A stretch of 12,809 nucleotides of DNA, taken from contig JAPLEC010000437.1 of the NCBI GenBank assembly GCA_026391515.1, forward strand, positions 1-12,809. Direction: 5' to 3'. Shown here piece after piece: positions 1 to 6,910 of this stretch. Numbering within the stretch: the first letter of the stretch is position 1; each line of letters opens with the position of its first letter. The translations under genes and the position numbers were made by a program. A model generated the notes under the pieces. The model was given only the letters and a program-made list of their open reading frames with translations, was not told the DNA's origin and ran no database searches. This stretch comes from Bacteroidia bacterium. Lineage in GTDB: Bacteria > Bacteroidota > Bacteroidia > Bacteroidales > VadinHA17.

Positions 1-1569
1 TTTCTGATTTGGCGAAGCAGCTTTATCCTTTGCAATTATCCTGTATTGAAGAGTATCCTCTGCAACTATTGACAGTGTCTTTGCCTTTAAAAAATTACTA
101 TATCCGTCATTTTCGCCGGGTTTCAAGCCTAAATAGTTCGATGGACCATCATTTATTTTATATTCAAGATATACTGTATCCAATCCGATATTATCTGTTA
201 CTGCCGCATCAAATTTTATAGTATCGATCTTTTCAAGATAATATTCCTGAGATGTATGTTTTATGACAGGTTTTACGGTGTCTGTACCGATAAAAAATGA
301 GTAATGACTTTCTTCAACTGTAGAAGGAGATCTGTACGAACGTGAAAAACAATCGACAGCAGAGAGATAATAATCGACTCTGGTATTATAGGAAGGAATC
401 GCAATTGTCGTTGAATAATTATTGTCAGATTGAGGAGAAGTCATATAAACTGTCTGGCTCGTAGCAAAATTATTAAAAGAATAAACCAAACCTACTTTAC
501 TATGGTTGTAGGTAGTATCTGATTTAATTGTAGCTGAGATAGTTATATTGGAAAGGCTATCTTCAGTATCTTTAAGAGTTTCATGAATAATTTTTGTGTT
601 TATCCAGCCCAGGTCACCAAGCATCGACATTGTAAATTTCCCAGGATTATGAATTGCTTCTCCTTTGTCAAGAAATGGAGTCATCAGCGCATTTTTTGTA
701 GTATCATAAGCAATTTCATCGAGATGTGCAATACTTGATCCTTCATCAAATGTTGAGGGAGAGTAAAGCCTGGCTCTGGTACCTGATGTATAATTTTTTA
801 ATAGAGGTCCGTCAAAATAGAGCGATCCGCTTGTGATTTTTGTTTTTAATGCAGGTGATGGATTTGCAAATATCAAAGTATCGGTAAGGTTATTACCTGA
901 ATAATCTTCGACGAATAAATCATAAATCATCGGAATTGATGATGGCCCGTACGAACCTAACGAACCTACCACTTTAAAGCTATCAAGAAAACCAAGTCCA
1001 TGAATAATTTCATGGATGACAACAGTGATCAGGTCATATTTGTAAATGGGTGTATTCCCGTCAATACCAAGATACCAATTAATTGAACTATTTATATTAA
1101 GCTCAATATCGCCATAAGAATCTTCATTAAGACTTTTCCCTGCAATTTTTTCTGCCAGGGCAACTGGGTAGAAAGCTCTCGGTTTCCATGCATCAATGCT
1201 CCATCCACCGATGATACCTGTTGTTGTTGAATTTGCAAGGACCCCTGCAATTGAAATATTCATCCACGTTGCTGCAACTGTTATATGAACGTCAGAAGGT
1301 AGCATTGATTCAAGGATTGATGCTGCATATTCCATTGCAGTAATTCCGGTTGCGGAAAATCCTGTATAATAAAATGTAATGGAAGCTCCTCCTTTCTGGT
1401 CTCTCTTCTTATAAAACTCTTCAGGCGGAGGATAATAGACTCTTTTTACCTTATTACCTGCATAGCATGTACTGGTAATACGAGAATTTTTAATCAGCTC
1501 CTGAGCATTAAGCCCGGGAGCTGATGTAATAAAAATCAAACCAGTACAAAATATCCACAGGTTTTTCAT
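1..1569 (-). CDS. Secreted zinc metallopeptidase, HExxH type, with Ig-like modules (3' end cut by the window edge)
   Basis: The frame is open from the ATG at 1569 to the window edge (523 residues, no stop reached). The N-terminus is a signal peptide with cleavage likely after LNA (about residue 22). The catalytic motif is HEIIHGLGFLD: H186, E187 and H190 give two zinc ligands and the general base. The third ligand could be D196 (HExxHxxGxxD, as in snapalysins) or H282 in AHLDE, which is followed by LMTP with M296 as a possible Met-turn, an arrangement resembling leishmanolysin-like enzymes. Two beta-sandwich-like modules follow, at roughly 325-428 and 429-523. Such proteins in Bacteroidota are often exported by the type IX system, but its C-terminal sorting domain would lie outside the window, so that is inference. 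The start overlaps the ferritin stop by 4 bases (ATGA), suggesting coupled translation. The substrate is unknown. Confidence 0.82.
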   Translation of the reverse strand, partial: MKNLWIFCTGLIFITSAPGLNAQELIKNSRITSTCYAGNKVKRVYYPPPEEFYKKRDQKGGASITFYYTGFSATGITAMEYAASILESMLPSDVHITVAATWMNISIAGVLANSTTTGIIGGWSIDAWKPRAFYPVALAEKIAGKSLNEDSYGDIELNINSSINWYLGIDGNTPIYKYDLITVVIHEIIHGLGFLDSFKVVGSLGSYGPSSIPMIYDLFVEDYSGNNLTDTLIFANPSPALKTKITSGSLYFDGPLLKNYTSGTRARLYSPSTFDEGSSIAHLDEIAYDTTKNALMTPFLDKGEAIHNPGKFTMSMLGDLGWINTKIIHETLKDTEDSLSNITISATIKSDTTYNHSKVGLVYSFNNFATSQTVYMTSPQSDNNYSTTIAIPSYNTRVDYYLSAVDCFSRSYRSPSTVEESHYSFFIGTDTVKPVIKHTSQEYYLEKIDTIKFDAAVTDNIGLDTVYLEYKINDGPSNYLGLKPGENDGYSNFLKAKTLSIVAEDTLQYRIIAKDKAASPNQK

Positions 1570-2078
1570 CCGACGGGCTGGACATTTGTGTCCGGCGCTC
1601 TTAAACTCATAATATCTCTGTCAAACTGATACAGATTGTTCTTACCAACCAGTCGTAATTTATCAATTATTGCTTGTGCGGAAGACTCTTCCTGAACCTG
1701 TTCCATAACAAACCATTGCAGGAAGTTATGTGTATTAAAATCTTTTTCCGTCAGGGTCATTGCAACAATTTCGTTAATACTGGCAGTGACAAACTGTTCA
1801 TGCTTCAGTACCTCCTTAAACATTTCCTCGACATTTTTAAAGTCAGCAGGTGGTTTTTTAAAAGCCGGTAATATAGCTTTACTACCTCTTTCGTTTATGT
1901 ATTTTATGAATTTAAGCATGTGGAGCTTTTCTTCTTCAGCCTGTGCGTACATCCATTGTGCTACTCCGGCAAGACCGTTAACTTCAGACCATGAAGCCAT
2001 TGCAAGGTAAAGGTTAGATGAATAGCCTTCACGTTCTACCTGCCTGTTGCAGATATCTTCTACTTTCTTTTTTAACAT
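1566..2078 (-). CDS. ftnA: Bacterial non-haem ferritin
   Basis: This is an iron-storage ferritin of 170 residues, the normal bacterial length. It oxidises Fe(II) and stores it as a mineral in a 24-subunit cytoplasmic shell. I chose the ATG at 2078; a TTG two codons upstream is possible. With this start the residues fall in register with E. coli FtnA: E17 (in EREGYSS), E50 and H53 (AEEEKLHM), E94 (KHEQ), E126 and Q127 (MEQ) and E130. All ferroxidase-centre positions I can place are therefore present. FLQWFVMEQ is a family signature. The gene lies 32 bases downstream of the response regulator and overlaps the peptidase start. I see no promoter in the 32-base gap, so co-transcription with upstream genes is likely. 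The family is clear; the symbol follows E. coli. Confidence 0.95.
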   Translation of the reverse strand: MLKKKVEDICNRQVEREGYSSNLYLAMASWSEVNGLAGVAQWMYAQAEEEKLHMLKFIKYINERGSKAILPAFKKPPADFKNVEEMFKEVLKHEQFVTASINEIVAMTLTEKDFNTHNFLQWFVMEQVQEESSAQAIIDKLRLVGKNNLYQFDRDIMSLRAPDTNVQPVG

Positions 2079-2116
2079 ATTCAATTTTTTATTGGTTTTA
2101 GTCTATAACGCTTAAT

Positions 2117-2497
2117 TTATTCCAGTTGTTCATTTTCGAGCAGTTCCCTGATTTTTCTTATCATATCGTTCACTGAAAATGGTTTTGAATAAATAACATC
2201 AGCACCGAGGGCTTTTGCGAGGTTCAGGTAACTTCCCGGACCTGCTTTTCCTCCCCCTGAGATTGCAATGATTTTTATTGATGGTTTTATTTCGCGCAGC
2301 TTAATAATTACTTTAAGGCCATCCTCTTCCGGCATGATGAGATCTGTTACTACCAAATCCGTTACAGAAGGTTTAAAATGAGTTATTGCATCTTTACCGT
2401 TTTGAGCTTCAAAAACCTTGTATTTTCTTCTGTGGAGAGAGACTTTCAGCATTTCTCTCAGATCATTGTCATCTTCGATTATGAGTATTCCTGGCAT
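2117..2497 (-). CDS. Single-domain (CheY-like) response regulator
   Basis: This 126-residue protein is one receiver domain with no output domain. The expected residues are present: acidic pair D9/D10 after the first strand (LIIEDD), phospho-acceptor D52 in VVTDLIMP, switch residue S80 in AISGGG, and K104 in SKPF. It would accept phosphate from a histidine kinase and act by protein contact, or pass phosphate onward. The gene starts 43 bases after the sensor kinase stop, so that kinase is the obvious partner. This is notable because the kinase's own receiver has lost its acceptor residue. No DNA-binding or enzymatic domain is visible, so the output is unknown. Confidence 0.93.
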   Translation of the reverse strand: MPGILIIEDDNDLREMLKVSLHRRKYKVFEAQNGKDAITHFKPSVTDLVVTDLIMPEEDGLKVIIKLREIKPSIKIIAISGGGKAGPGSYLNLAKALGADVIYSKPFSVNDMIRKIRELLENEQLE

Positions 2498-2540
2498 GGC
2501 TTGTGAGAAGTTTATTAATTAAAGTGTCAAGGTTACATGA

Positions 2541-4460
2541 TTAATTTATTGACAACTGGATTGCATTTTTTATTTCCTTCAGGGAAACAGGTTTAATCAG
2601 ATGTTGTCTGATAATCCCCGAATTTATCAATTTTTCTTCCAATAATTCCTGATTTGAATCAGTAATCAGGATGCAGGGCGTTTTGATTTCCTGATTCTGG
2701 AATATCTTCATTAGATCATCGAAACCTATCTGTTCAGCATCACTCATATAAATAATGAGATCAGGTTTTAATCCGGCATCAGATATAACTTTACTAAAAT
2801 GCTTGTAATCAGATGATTGCATTAGTTCATAACCGACACTTTCAAGCGCCAGGGATAATATTCGTGATTCATATTTATTACCGGTAATAAATAATATTTT
2901 CTTTCTTTTTTCCGGAATTTCAGAAATATTTACGTATTCCCTTGATACAGGAAGATAGATATAAAATACGGATCCTTTGTCTTTTTCACTTGAGACCAGA
3001 ATATCTCCGCCCATTTCTGAAACAATTCCATACACTACTGATAACCCGAGTCCGGAACCTTTTCCGACTTCGCGTGTGGTAAAAAATGGTTCAAAAATAC
3101 GTCTCAGCAATGAAGGATCCATACCTTTCCCCGTATCACTGAAGGTTACAAGTACATACTCGTCTGCTACAATATTTTTGTTCAGCTCATTTTGAACTTT
3201 TTTCCCATTTACGACTGCGAGGCTTACAGCTATTGTTCCTTTTCTCTCCTCCATCGCCTGGATGGCATTTGTCATCAGGTTTAAGAAAACTCTGAACAAT
3301 TGAGTCGGGTCAGCAAAAACCGGTGCGTCTTTTTTTCGGATGTTACTTTTGACCTTGATGTTAGAGGGAACTGCTGACTTGACAAAACCAATTGTCTCCT
3401 TGAGTACCTCATAAACATTCACCGGGATTTTCTCCTGTTCCATCTGCCTGCTGAATGTAAGAATCTGATTTGTAAGAGACCTGGCTTTTGACACTGCCAT
3501 CATAATCCTTGCAACTTTTTGAGAAGAAGGAGAAGATTTTGGCAGATCATCCTGCAATAATTCAGAATAACCCGATATTGTAGTCAGAATATTATTAAAG
3601 TCGTGTGCAATACCTCCTGCAAGTGCACCTATCGTTTCAAGCTTTTGAGCCTGAAGCAGCCGGTTTTCGAGCATTAGCTCCCGTGATGAGTCTTCAAATG
3701 CAAAATCAATATATGACGGGTTTCCTGCTTCATCAAGGCTCATAAATCCGCTGATCCTGCACATAATTTCATTTCCGCCGCAGGTTTTGAGAAGCACTCT
3801 TCCAAAAGTCTTCGGTTTACTGTCTTTAAGCTGATCGAGATGCAACTCAAAAATACCTTCTTCAGCATAATAGTTTTTAAGGTTCGTATGGTAAAGAGAA
3901 TTCTCCTCACTGCAGTCCATAATCATCATGAAAGATTTGTTTGCGTGTAAGATTTTCCCATCAGGCCTGCATCTCAGAAAACCGATTGGCAGGTTTGTTT
4001 CGAATTTCCTGAATTCTTCCTCCTTCTCAATAGCAATTTTTTCCGATAGCTTAAGATCGGTTATATCAAAAGTTTCAGCCAGCAGGTGGGTTATTTCGCC
4101 AGATTCAACAGGGAATGGACGAAATACCACTTCAAAATATCTTTTGCCTGCCTGCGGTGTAGTAAAGGATGCTTCGTATTGGACAGTATCACCTGAAAAG
4201 CACTTATCAATATTTTTCTTGATATGTTTGTTGAATGTTTCATGTCCCCATACATCTCCAAGCGATTTACCGACTATTGCTTCCTCGACACCTTTATGAG
4301 CGTTGCAGAATGTTGTGTTTACTTTCTCATAAATGTAGTCCCGGTTTATTATACTTATCATTGACCTGGAATGATTAAGTATATGGTCTGAGAATACCTT
4401 TTCTCTGGAAAGATAATTCAGATAATCATTGTGATCCGGCATGTTATTTTGTTGTGTCAT
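2541..4460 (-). CDS. PAS-PAS sensor histidine kinase with a degenerate C-terminal receiver
   Basis: This 639-residue protein has no transmembrane segment that I can see, so it is probably cytoplasmic. Order: PAS-like domain at about 24-135, second PAS-like domain at about 150-265, dimerisation/phosphoacceptor domain with H286 in GGIAHDFNN, ATPase domain at about 383-505 with N394/N398, DTGKGM (442-447), FEPFFTT and GKGSGLGLS (466-474), then a receiver-like domain at about 521-636. In that last domain the usual acidic pair is replaced (ITGNK, G527/N528) and M572 stands at the phospho-acceptor position (LIIYMSD). T600 and K623-P624 remain, which shows the fold's ancestry. It is therefore a pseudo-receiver. 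The kinase type with GIAHDFNN resembles NtrB-like hybrid kinases. It lies 19 bases after dnaX and 43 before the response regulator. The signal sensed is unknown. Confidence 0.93.
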   Translation of the reverse strand: MTQQNNMPDHNDYLNYLSREKVFSDHILNHSRSMISIINRDYIYEKVNTTFCNAHKGVEEAIVGKSLGDVWGHETFNKHIKKNIDKCFSGDTVQYEASFTTPQAGKRYFEVVFRPFPVESGEITHLLAETFDITDLKLSEKIAIEKEEEFRKFETNLPIGFLRCRPDGKILHANKSFMMIMDCSEENSLYHTNLKNYYAEEGIFELHLDQLKDSKPKTFGRVLLKTCGGNEIMCRISGFMSLDEAGNPSYIDFAFEDSSRELMLENRLLQAQKLETIGALAGGIAHDFNNILTTISGYSELLQDDLPKSSPSSQKVARIMMAVSKARSLTNQILTFSRQMEQEKIPVNVYEVLKETIGFVKSAVPSNIKVKSNIRKKDAPVFADPTQLFRVFLNLMTNAIQAMEERKGTIAVSLAVVNGKKVQNELNKNIVADEYVLVTFSDTGKGMDPSLLRRIFEPFFTTREVGKGSGLGLSVVYGIVSEMGGDILVSSEKDKGSVFYIYLPVSREYVNISEIPEKRKKILFITGNKYESRILSLALESVGYELMQSSDYKHFSKVISDAGLKPDLIIYMSDAEQIGFDDLMKIFQNQEIKTPCILITDSNQELLEEKLINSGIIRQHLIKPVSLKEIKNAIQLSIN

Positions 4461-4479
4461 TTTCTTAATATGAACATAA

Positions 4480-6228
4480 TCAGGTCAGATCGAGGTTAAA
4501 GGTCTTTTTAAAGTCTTTAAGGGCAGGGTATTTATTTTGAAGATAGTTATACTTCTGTTCATCAGTATAGAGCAATTCATTTGTATCCGACAGATCAATG
4601 GCTGTTTCAATATCTAACTCTGAAACGAGGAATTTATCTTCCAGAAAGTTAATAAGTTTTTGGCTATAATTCTGGTTAAAAATGTCTTTTTGAGCAGCAT
4701 TGCTTAAATGGATTTTTATAGTGTGATCATCCTCCAGTTCAGGTTTGATAGCTTTAAACATGCTTATAATTCTGGTACCCTCACCTTTAAGAGTATCAAT
4801 AAATTCCATCCAGGAAGAAGCAAAGGAATCACCTGTGAACTTGTTCTTGTTCTTTGAAGCGGGAATAATTTCTTTTGCAGAGTTTGTTATTGATGAAGCT
4901 TTCTTTTCAGTTTGTTTTTCATTATCTGAAATAACCTCTTTAATTGAAAATGTCTTATCCGGTTTTTCAATTACCGGCATATGTTTTCCTGATTTCTCCT
5001 GTCTGATATATTCTTTTTTTACTGGCTCCTCAACCTGTCGTATTATCTCCGATCTGGGAGGAAGCGGAAAATCCTTTTCTGTCTTGTTCAGGTCTGTCTC
5101 ATCGCTCTTTTTTTTTTCTGGTTCCTCAGAAGGTTTGCCTGTAAAACGGCATAAGCTGATCAGCAAGAGTTCGACATGAAGCCTGGGATTCTTGCTGTTT
5201 TTATAAGAAATATCGCAATTACTTCCAATTTCAAGAGCTCTGTAAAGAAAATCGACAGAACATTTATCTGATTGCTGAAGGTATCTTTGCTTAATAGCAG
5301 GTGAAGCTTCCATGAGACGTAATGTTGCTTCGTCCTTGCTTACAAGAAGATCGCGCAGGTGACTGTTAAGTCCGGAAACAAAATTATGACCATCGAATCC
5401 TTTTTCAAGGATCTCATTGAAAGTCATCAAAACAGTTGAAACATCACCCTTAAGAGCTCCCTCGACGGTTTTAAAATAATATTCGTAGTCAAGAACATTA
5501 AGGTTCTCAATTACATCTGAATATTTTATGTTTTTCCCGCACAGGCTTACAATCTGATCAAAAATAGACAATGCATCCCGTAATGCCCCGTCTGCTTTTT
5601 GAGCAATAATATGAAGCGCTTCCTCTTCAGCCGTTACAGATTCATTTTTAGCGACATACATCAACCTGTTTACTATATCCTCGATCCTGATCCTGTTAAA
5701 GTCAAAAATCTGGCAGCGCGAAAGTATTGTAGGTATTATTTTATGTTTTTCAGTAGTGGCAAGAATAAAGATAGCATGTGAGGGTGGTTCTTCGAGAGTT
5801 TTCAGAAATGCATTGAAAGCTGAGGGAGAGAGCATGTGAACCTCATCAATAATATAGATGCTGTATTTTCCTATCTGGGGAGGTACTCTGACCTGGTCGT
5901 TAAGACTTCGAATATCTTCAACCTTGTTATTTGATGCAGCATCAAGTTCATGTATATTAAATGATCTCAATGTATTAAAGGATAAGCATGATTCGCACTT
6001 ATCACATGCTTCTGAATTATCTTTCAGATTAATACAGTTGATTGTTTTTGCAAATATTCTGGCACAAGTAGTCTTTCCTACGCCTCTTGGTCCGCAAAAT
6101 AAATAAGCCTGAGTAAGGTGTTTGCTTTTAATGGCGCTTTTAAGCGTATTGGTAATTGCGTCCTGTCCGACTACCATGTCGAAAGTGGCAGGACGATATT
6201 TGCGGGCAGAAACGATGAAGTTTTCCAT
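4480..6228 (-). CDS. dnaX: DNA polymerase III subunit gamma/tau (clamp loader ATPase)
   Basis: This 582-residue protein is the motor of the clamp loader that places the sliding clamp on DNA and links polymerase cores. Visible features: YRPATFDMVVGQ near the N-terminus, Walker A GPRGVGKTT (46-54), zinc cysteines C65/C75/C78/C81, Walker B IYIIDEVH (124-131), sensor 1 region FILATTEKHK, SRC (170-172) with the arginine finger R171, and sensor 2 R217 in GALRDAL. Domain III ends near residue 365. A charged linker (about 366-462) and a C-terminal domain (about 465-582) follow, the tau-specific part. I chose the ATG at 6228. The frame stays open upstream to 6450, but that stretch covers a palindromic repeat and the likely promoter. 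An A10 run at codons 371-374 could produce a short gamma form. Confidence 0.97.
   Translation of the reverse strand: MENFIVSARKYRPATFDMVVGQDAITNTLKSAIKSKHLTQAYLFCGPRGVGKTTCARIFAKTINCINLKDNSEACDKCESCLSFNTLRSFNIHELDAASNNKVEDIRSLNDQVRVPPQIGKYSIYIIDEVHMLSPSAFNAFLKTLEEPPSHAIFILATTEKHKIIPTILSRCQIFDFNRIRIEDIVNRLMYVAKNESVTAEEEALHIIAQKADGALRDALSIFDQIVSLCGKNIKYSDVIENLNVLDYEYYFKTVEGALKGDVSTVLMTFNEILEKGFDGHNFVSGLNSHLRDLLVSKDEATLRLMEASPAIKQRYLQQSDKCSVDFLYRALEIGSNCDISYKNSKNPRLHVELLLISLCRFTGKPSEEPEKKKSDETDLNKTEKDFPLPPRSEIIRQVEEPVKKEYIRQEKSGKHMPVIEKPDKTFSIKEVISDNEKQTEKKASSITNSAKEIIPASKNKNKFTGDSFASSWMEFIDTLKGEGTRIISMFKAIKPELEDDHTIKIHLSNAAQKDIFNQNYSQKLINFLEDKFLVSELDIETAIDLSDTNELLYTDEQKYNYLQNKYPALKDFKKTFNLDLT
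5099..5127 (-). promoter_or_regulatory. Candidate programmed slippage site in dnaX (A10 run followed by a -1 frame stop)
   Basis: Read on the minus strand, codons 371-374 (E-K-K-K) contain ten consecutive A residues (5117 down to 5108), the longest homopolymer I noticed in the window. Adding one A, or a -1 ribosomal shift, gives E-K-K-K-E-R and then TGA at 5101-5099, a product of about 376 residues ending just after domain III. Losing one A gives stop after about nine codons. A GAGGA sequence lies five bases upstream of the run (5127-5123), similar in kind to the stimulatory Shine-Dalgarno-like element in E. coli dnaX. Thermus dnaX uses an A9 run for transcriptional slippage to the same end. 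I see no obvious downstream stimulatory stem-loop. The layout is seen; the function is inferred. Confidence 0.6.
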
Positions 6229-6267
6229 AGAAAAATTGACTCTGCTTCTTTTAAAATTGTTGTACTG

Positions 6268-6275
6268 CAAATATA
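6268..6275 (-). promoter_or_regulatory. Probable dnaX promoter, -7 element
   Basis: On the minus strand this reads TATATTTG, an exact match to the Bacteroidota -7 consensus TAnnTTTG, about 40 bases before the dnaX ATG at 6228. No TTG is present at the expected -33 distance. That region falls in the edge of the palindromic repeat and reads as a T-rich stretch. Position and match support dnaX starting at 6228 rather than further upstream. Confidence 0.55.
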
Positions 6276-6284
6276 GTAAAATAT

Positions 6285-6448
6285 GGAAAAGATTCTTCGC
6301 TTCTCCGCGAATTGCGGAGAAGCTCAGAATGACAGATATTTGTGAGATTGAATGGGTGTGTGAATGGCGGCGGAGCCGCCATTCACACACCCATTCTGTA
6401 ACAATTCCAATATACATGTCAATCCGAACGTAGTGATGAATCTTCTTC
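6285..6448. repeat. Composite palindromic repeat resembling a REP doublet
   Basis: Two diverged copies of one short sequence lie in opposite orientation around a perfect hairpin. Copy A is on the minus strand (6334 to 6285), beginning TGTCATTCTGAGC and ending GAATCTTTTCC. Copy B is on the plus strand (6417 to 6448), beginning TGTCAATCCGAAC and ending GAATCTTCTTC. The starts agree at 10 of 13 positions and the ends at 9 of 11. Copy A contains an internal hairpin (10-bp arms at 6299-6308 and 6314-6323). From memory, sequences of this kind recur in intergenic regions of Bacteroidota genomes. With the inverted arrangement it resembles REP doublets moved by RAYT transposases. No such transposase gene is in the window. 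The element occupies about half of the 325-base gap between dnaX and rpsF; the rest holds their two promoters and leaders. Confidence 0.65.
6350..6396. repeat. Perfect 22-bp inverted repeat with a 3-base loop
   Basis: The arms at 6350-6371 and 6375-6396 are exactly complementary, separated by GGA. Each arm combines a GT-rich half with a GC-rich tip (GGCGGC / GCCGCC). It lies at the centre of the composite repeat, between the two divergent promoters, so it is upstream of both genes and is not placed as a terminator for either. No T-run follows on either strand. Confidence 0.9.
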
Positions 6449-6486
6449 AATTAGTCGGACACTATAGATTTTCCACTGATTAATTT

Positions 6487-6515
6487 TTGTTTATATAAAA
6501 ATAATTGTACTTTTG
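6487..6515 (+). promoter_or_regulatory. Promoter of the rpsF-rpsR-rplI operon
   Basis: TTG at 6487-6489, an 18-base spacer and TACTTTTG at 6508-6515 match the Bacteroidota housekeeping pattern (TTG, then TAnnTTTG). Transcription would start near 6521, leaving a leader of about 33 bases that is A-rich with no Shine-Dalgarno site before the rpsF ATG. I see no S6:S18-binding CCG-bulge hairpin in this short leader. Confidence 0.72.
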
Positions 6516-6553
6516 CGAGCCAAAATCATCAAAATAATTAACAAATAATTACT

Positions 6554-6907
6554 ATGTCGAATCAGTACGAAACCGTTTTCATTGCAACTCCCGTTTTATC
6601 TGAGAACCAGATGAAGGAAGCGGTACAAAAATTCAAGAAGGTCATCACCGATCACAAGGGTGAGATCGTTCATGAAGAGAACTGGGGCCTGAAAAAACTG
6701 GCCTATCCTATCCAGAAAAAGTCAACCGGCTTTTATTACTTGATCGAATTCAAAGGTGCAGGCAGCCTTGTAGAAAAACTTGAAGTCCAGTATCGCCGCG
6801 ATGAGAGGATCATCAGGTTTCTGACTTTCAAGATGGAAAAGTTTGCTGTTGAGTATGCTGAGAAAAAGAGAAAACAAAAAGAATCAGGAAAATCAAAGGA
6901 GGAATAA
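6554..6907 (+). CDS. rpsF: 30S ribosomal protein bS6
   Basis: This 117-residue protein is a component of the small-subunit platform, where it pairs with bS18. The N-terminal strand region (NQYETVFIATPVLSENQ), the ENWGLKKLAYPIQKKSTGFYYLIEF core and RRDERIIRFLTFKM are typical of bS6. The C-terminus is a lysine- and glutamate-rich tail. The ATG at 6554 is preceded by an A/T-rich leader with no Shine-Dalgarno site, as is usual in Bacteroidota. It is the first gene of a three-gene operon; rpsR begins three bases after its stop. Confidence 0.98.
   Translation: MSNQYETVFIATPVLSENQMKEAVQKFKKVITDHKGEIVHEENWGLKKLAYPIQKKSTGFYYLIEFKGAGSLVEKLEVQYRRDERIIRFLTFKMEKFAVEYAEKKRKQKESGKSKEE
6896..6902 (+). promoter_or_regulatory. 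Strong Shine-Dalgarno site for rpsR
   Basis: AAGGAGG ends 8 bases before the rpsR ATG, the ideal spacing. It overlaps the last rpsF codons (Lys-Glu-Glu), so part of the match could be due to coding. It stands out because most other starts in the window lack such a site. Confidence 0.75.
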
Positions 6908-6910
6908 GGT

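Noticed and set aside
9..221. Small plus-strand open frame near the window start
   Set aside because: It is antisense to the peptidase coding region, which is open throughout with domain-like content; the small frame has no recognisable features.
2498..2540. TTGACA-like sequence before the response regulator as a promoter
   Set aside because: The spacing to any TAnnTTTG-like element is too short (about 13 bases) and the downstream element matches poorly.
3310..3320. A7 run in the sensor kinase gene as a slippage site
   Set aside because: It is shorter, lies inside the conserved kinase region where a truncation would destroy the ATPase domain, and there is no precedent for slippage there.
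6350..6396. The 22-bp hairpin as a bidirectional terminator
   Set aside because: It lies between two divergent gene starts, not between convergent ends, and no T-run follows it on either strand.
6229..6450. N-terminal extension of dnaX by 74 residues
   Set aside because: The frame is open, but it runs through the palindromic repeat and the probable promoter, gives a protein sequence with no family resemblance, and normal DnaX proteins start at MENFIVSARKYRP, the ATG at 6228.
6521..6553. S6:S18-binding autoregulatory leader before rpsF
   Set aside because: The leader is only about 33 bases, A-rich, and shows no CCG-containing bulged hairpin.
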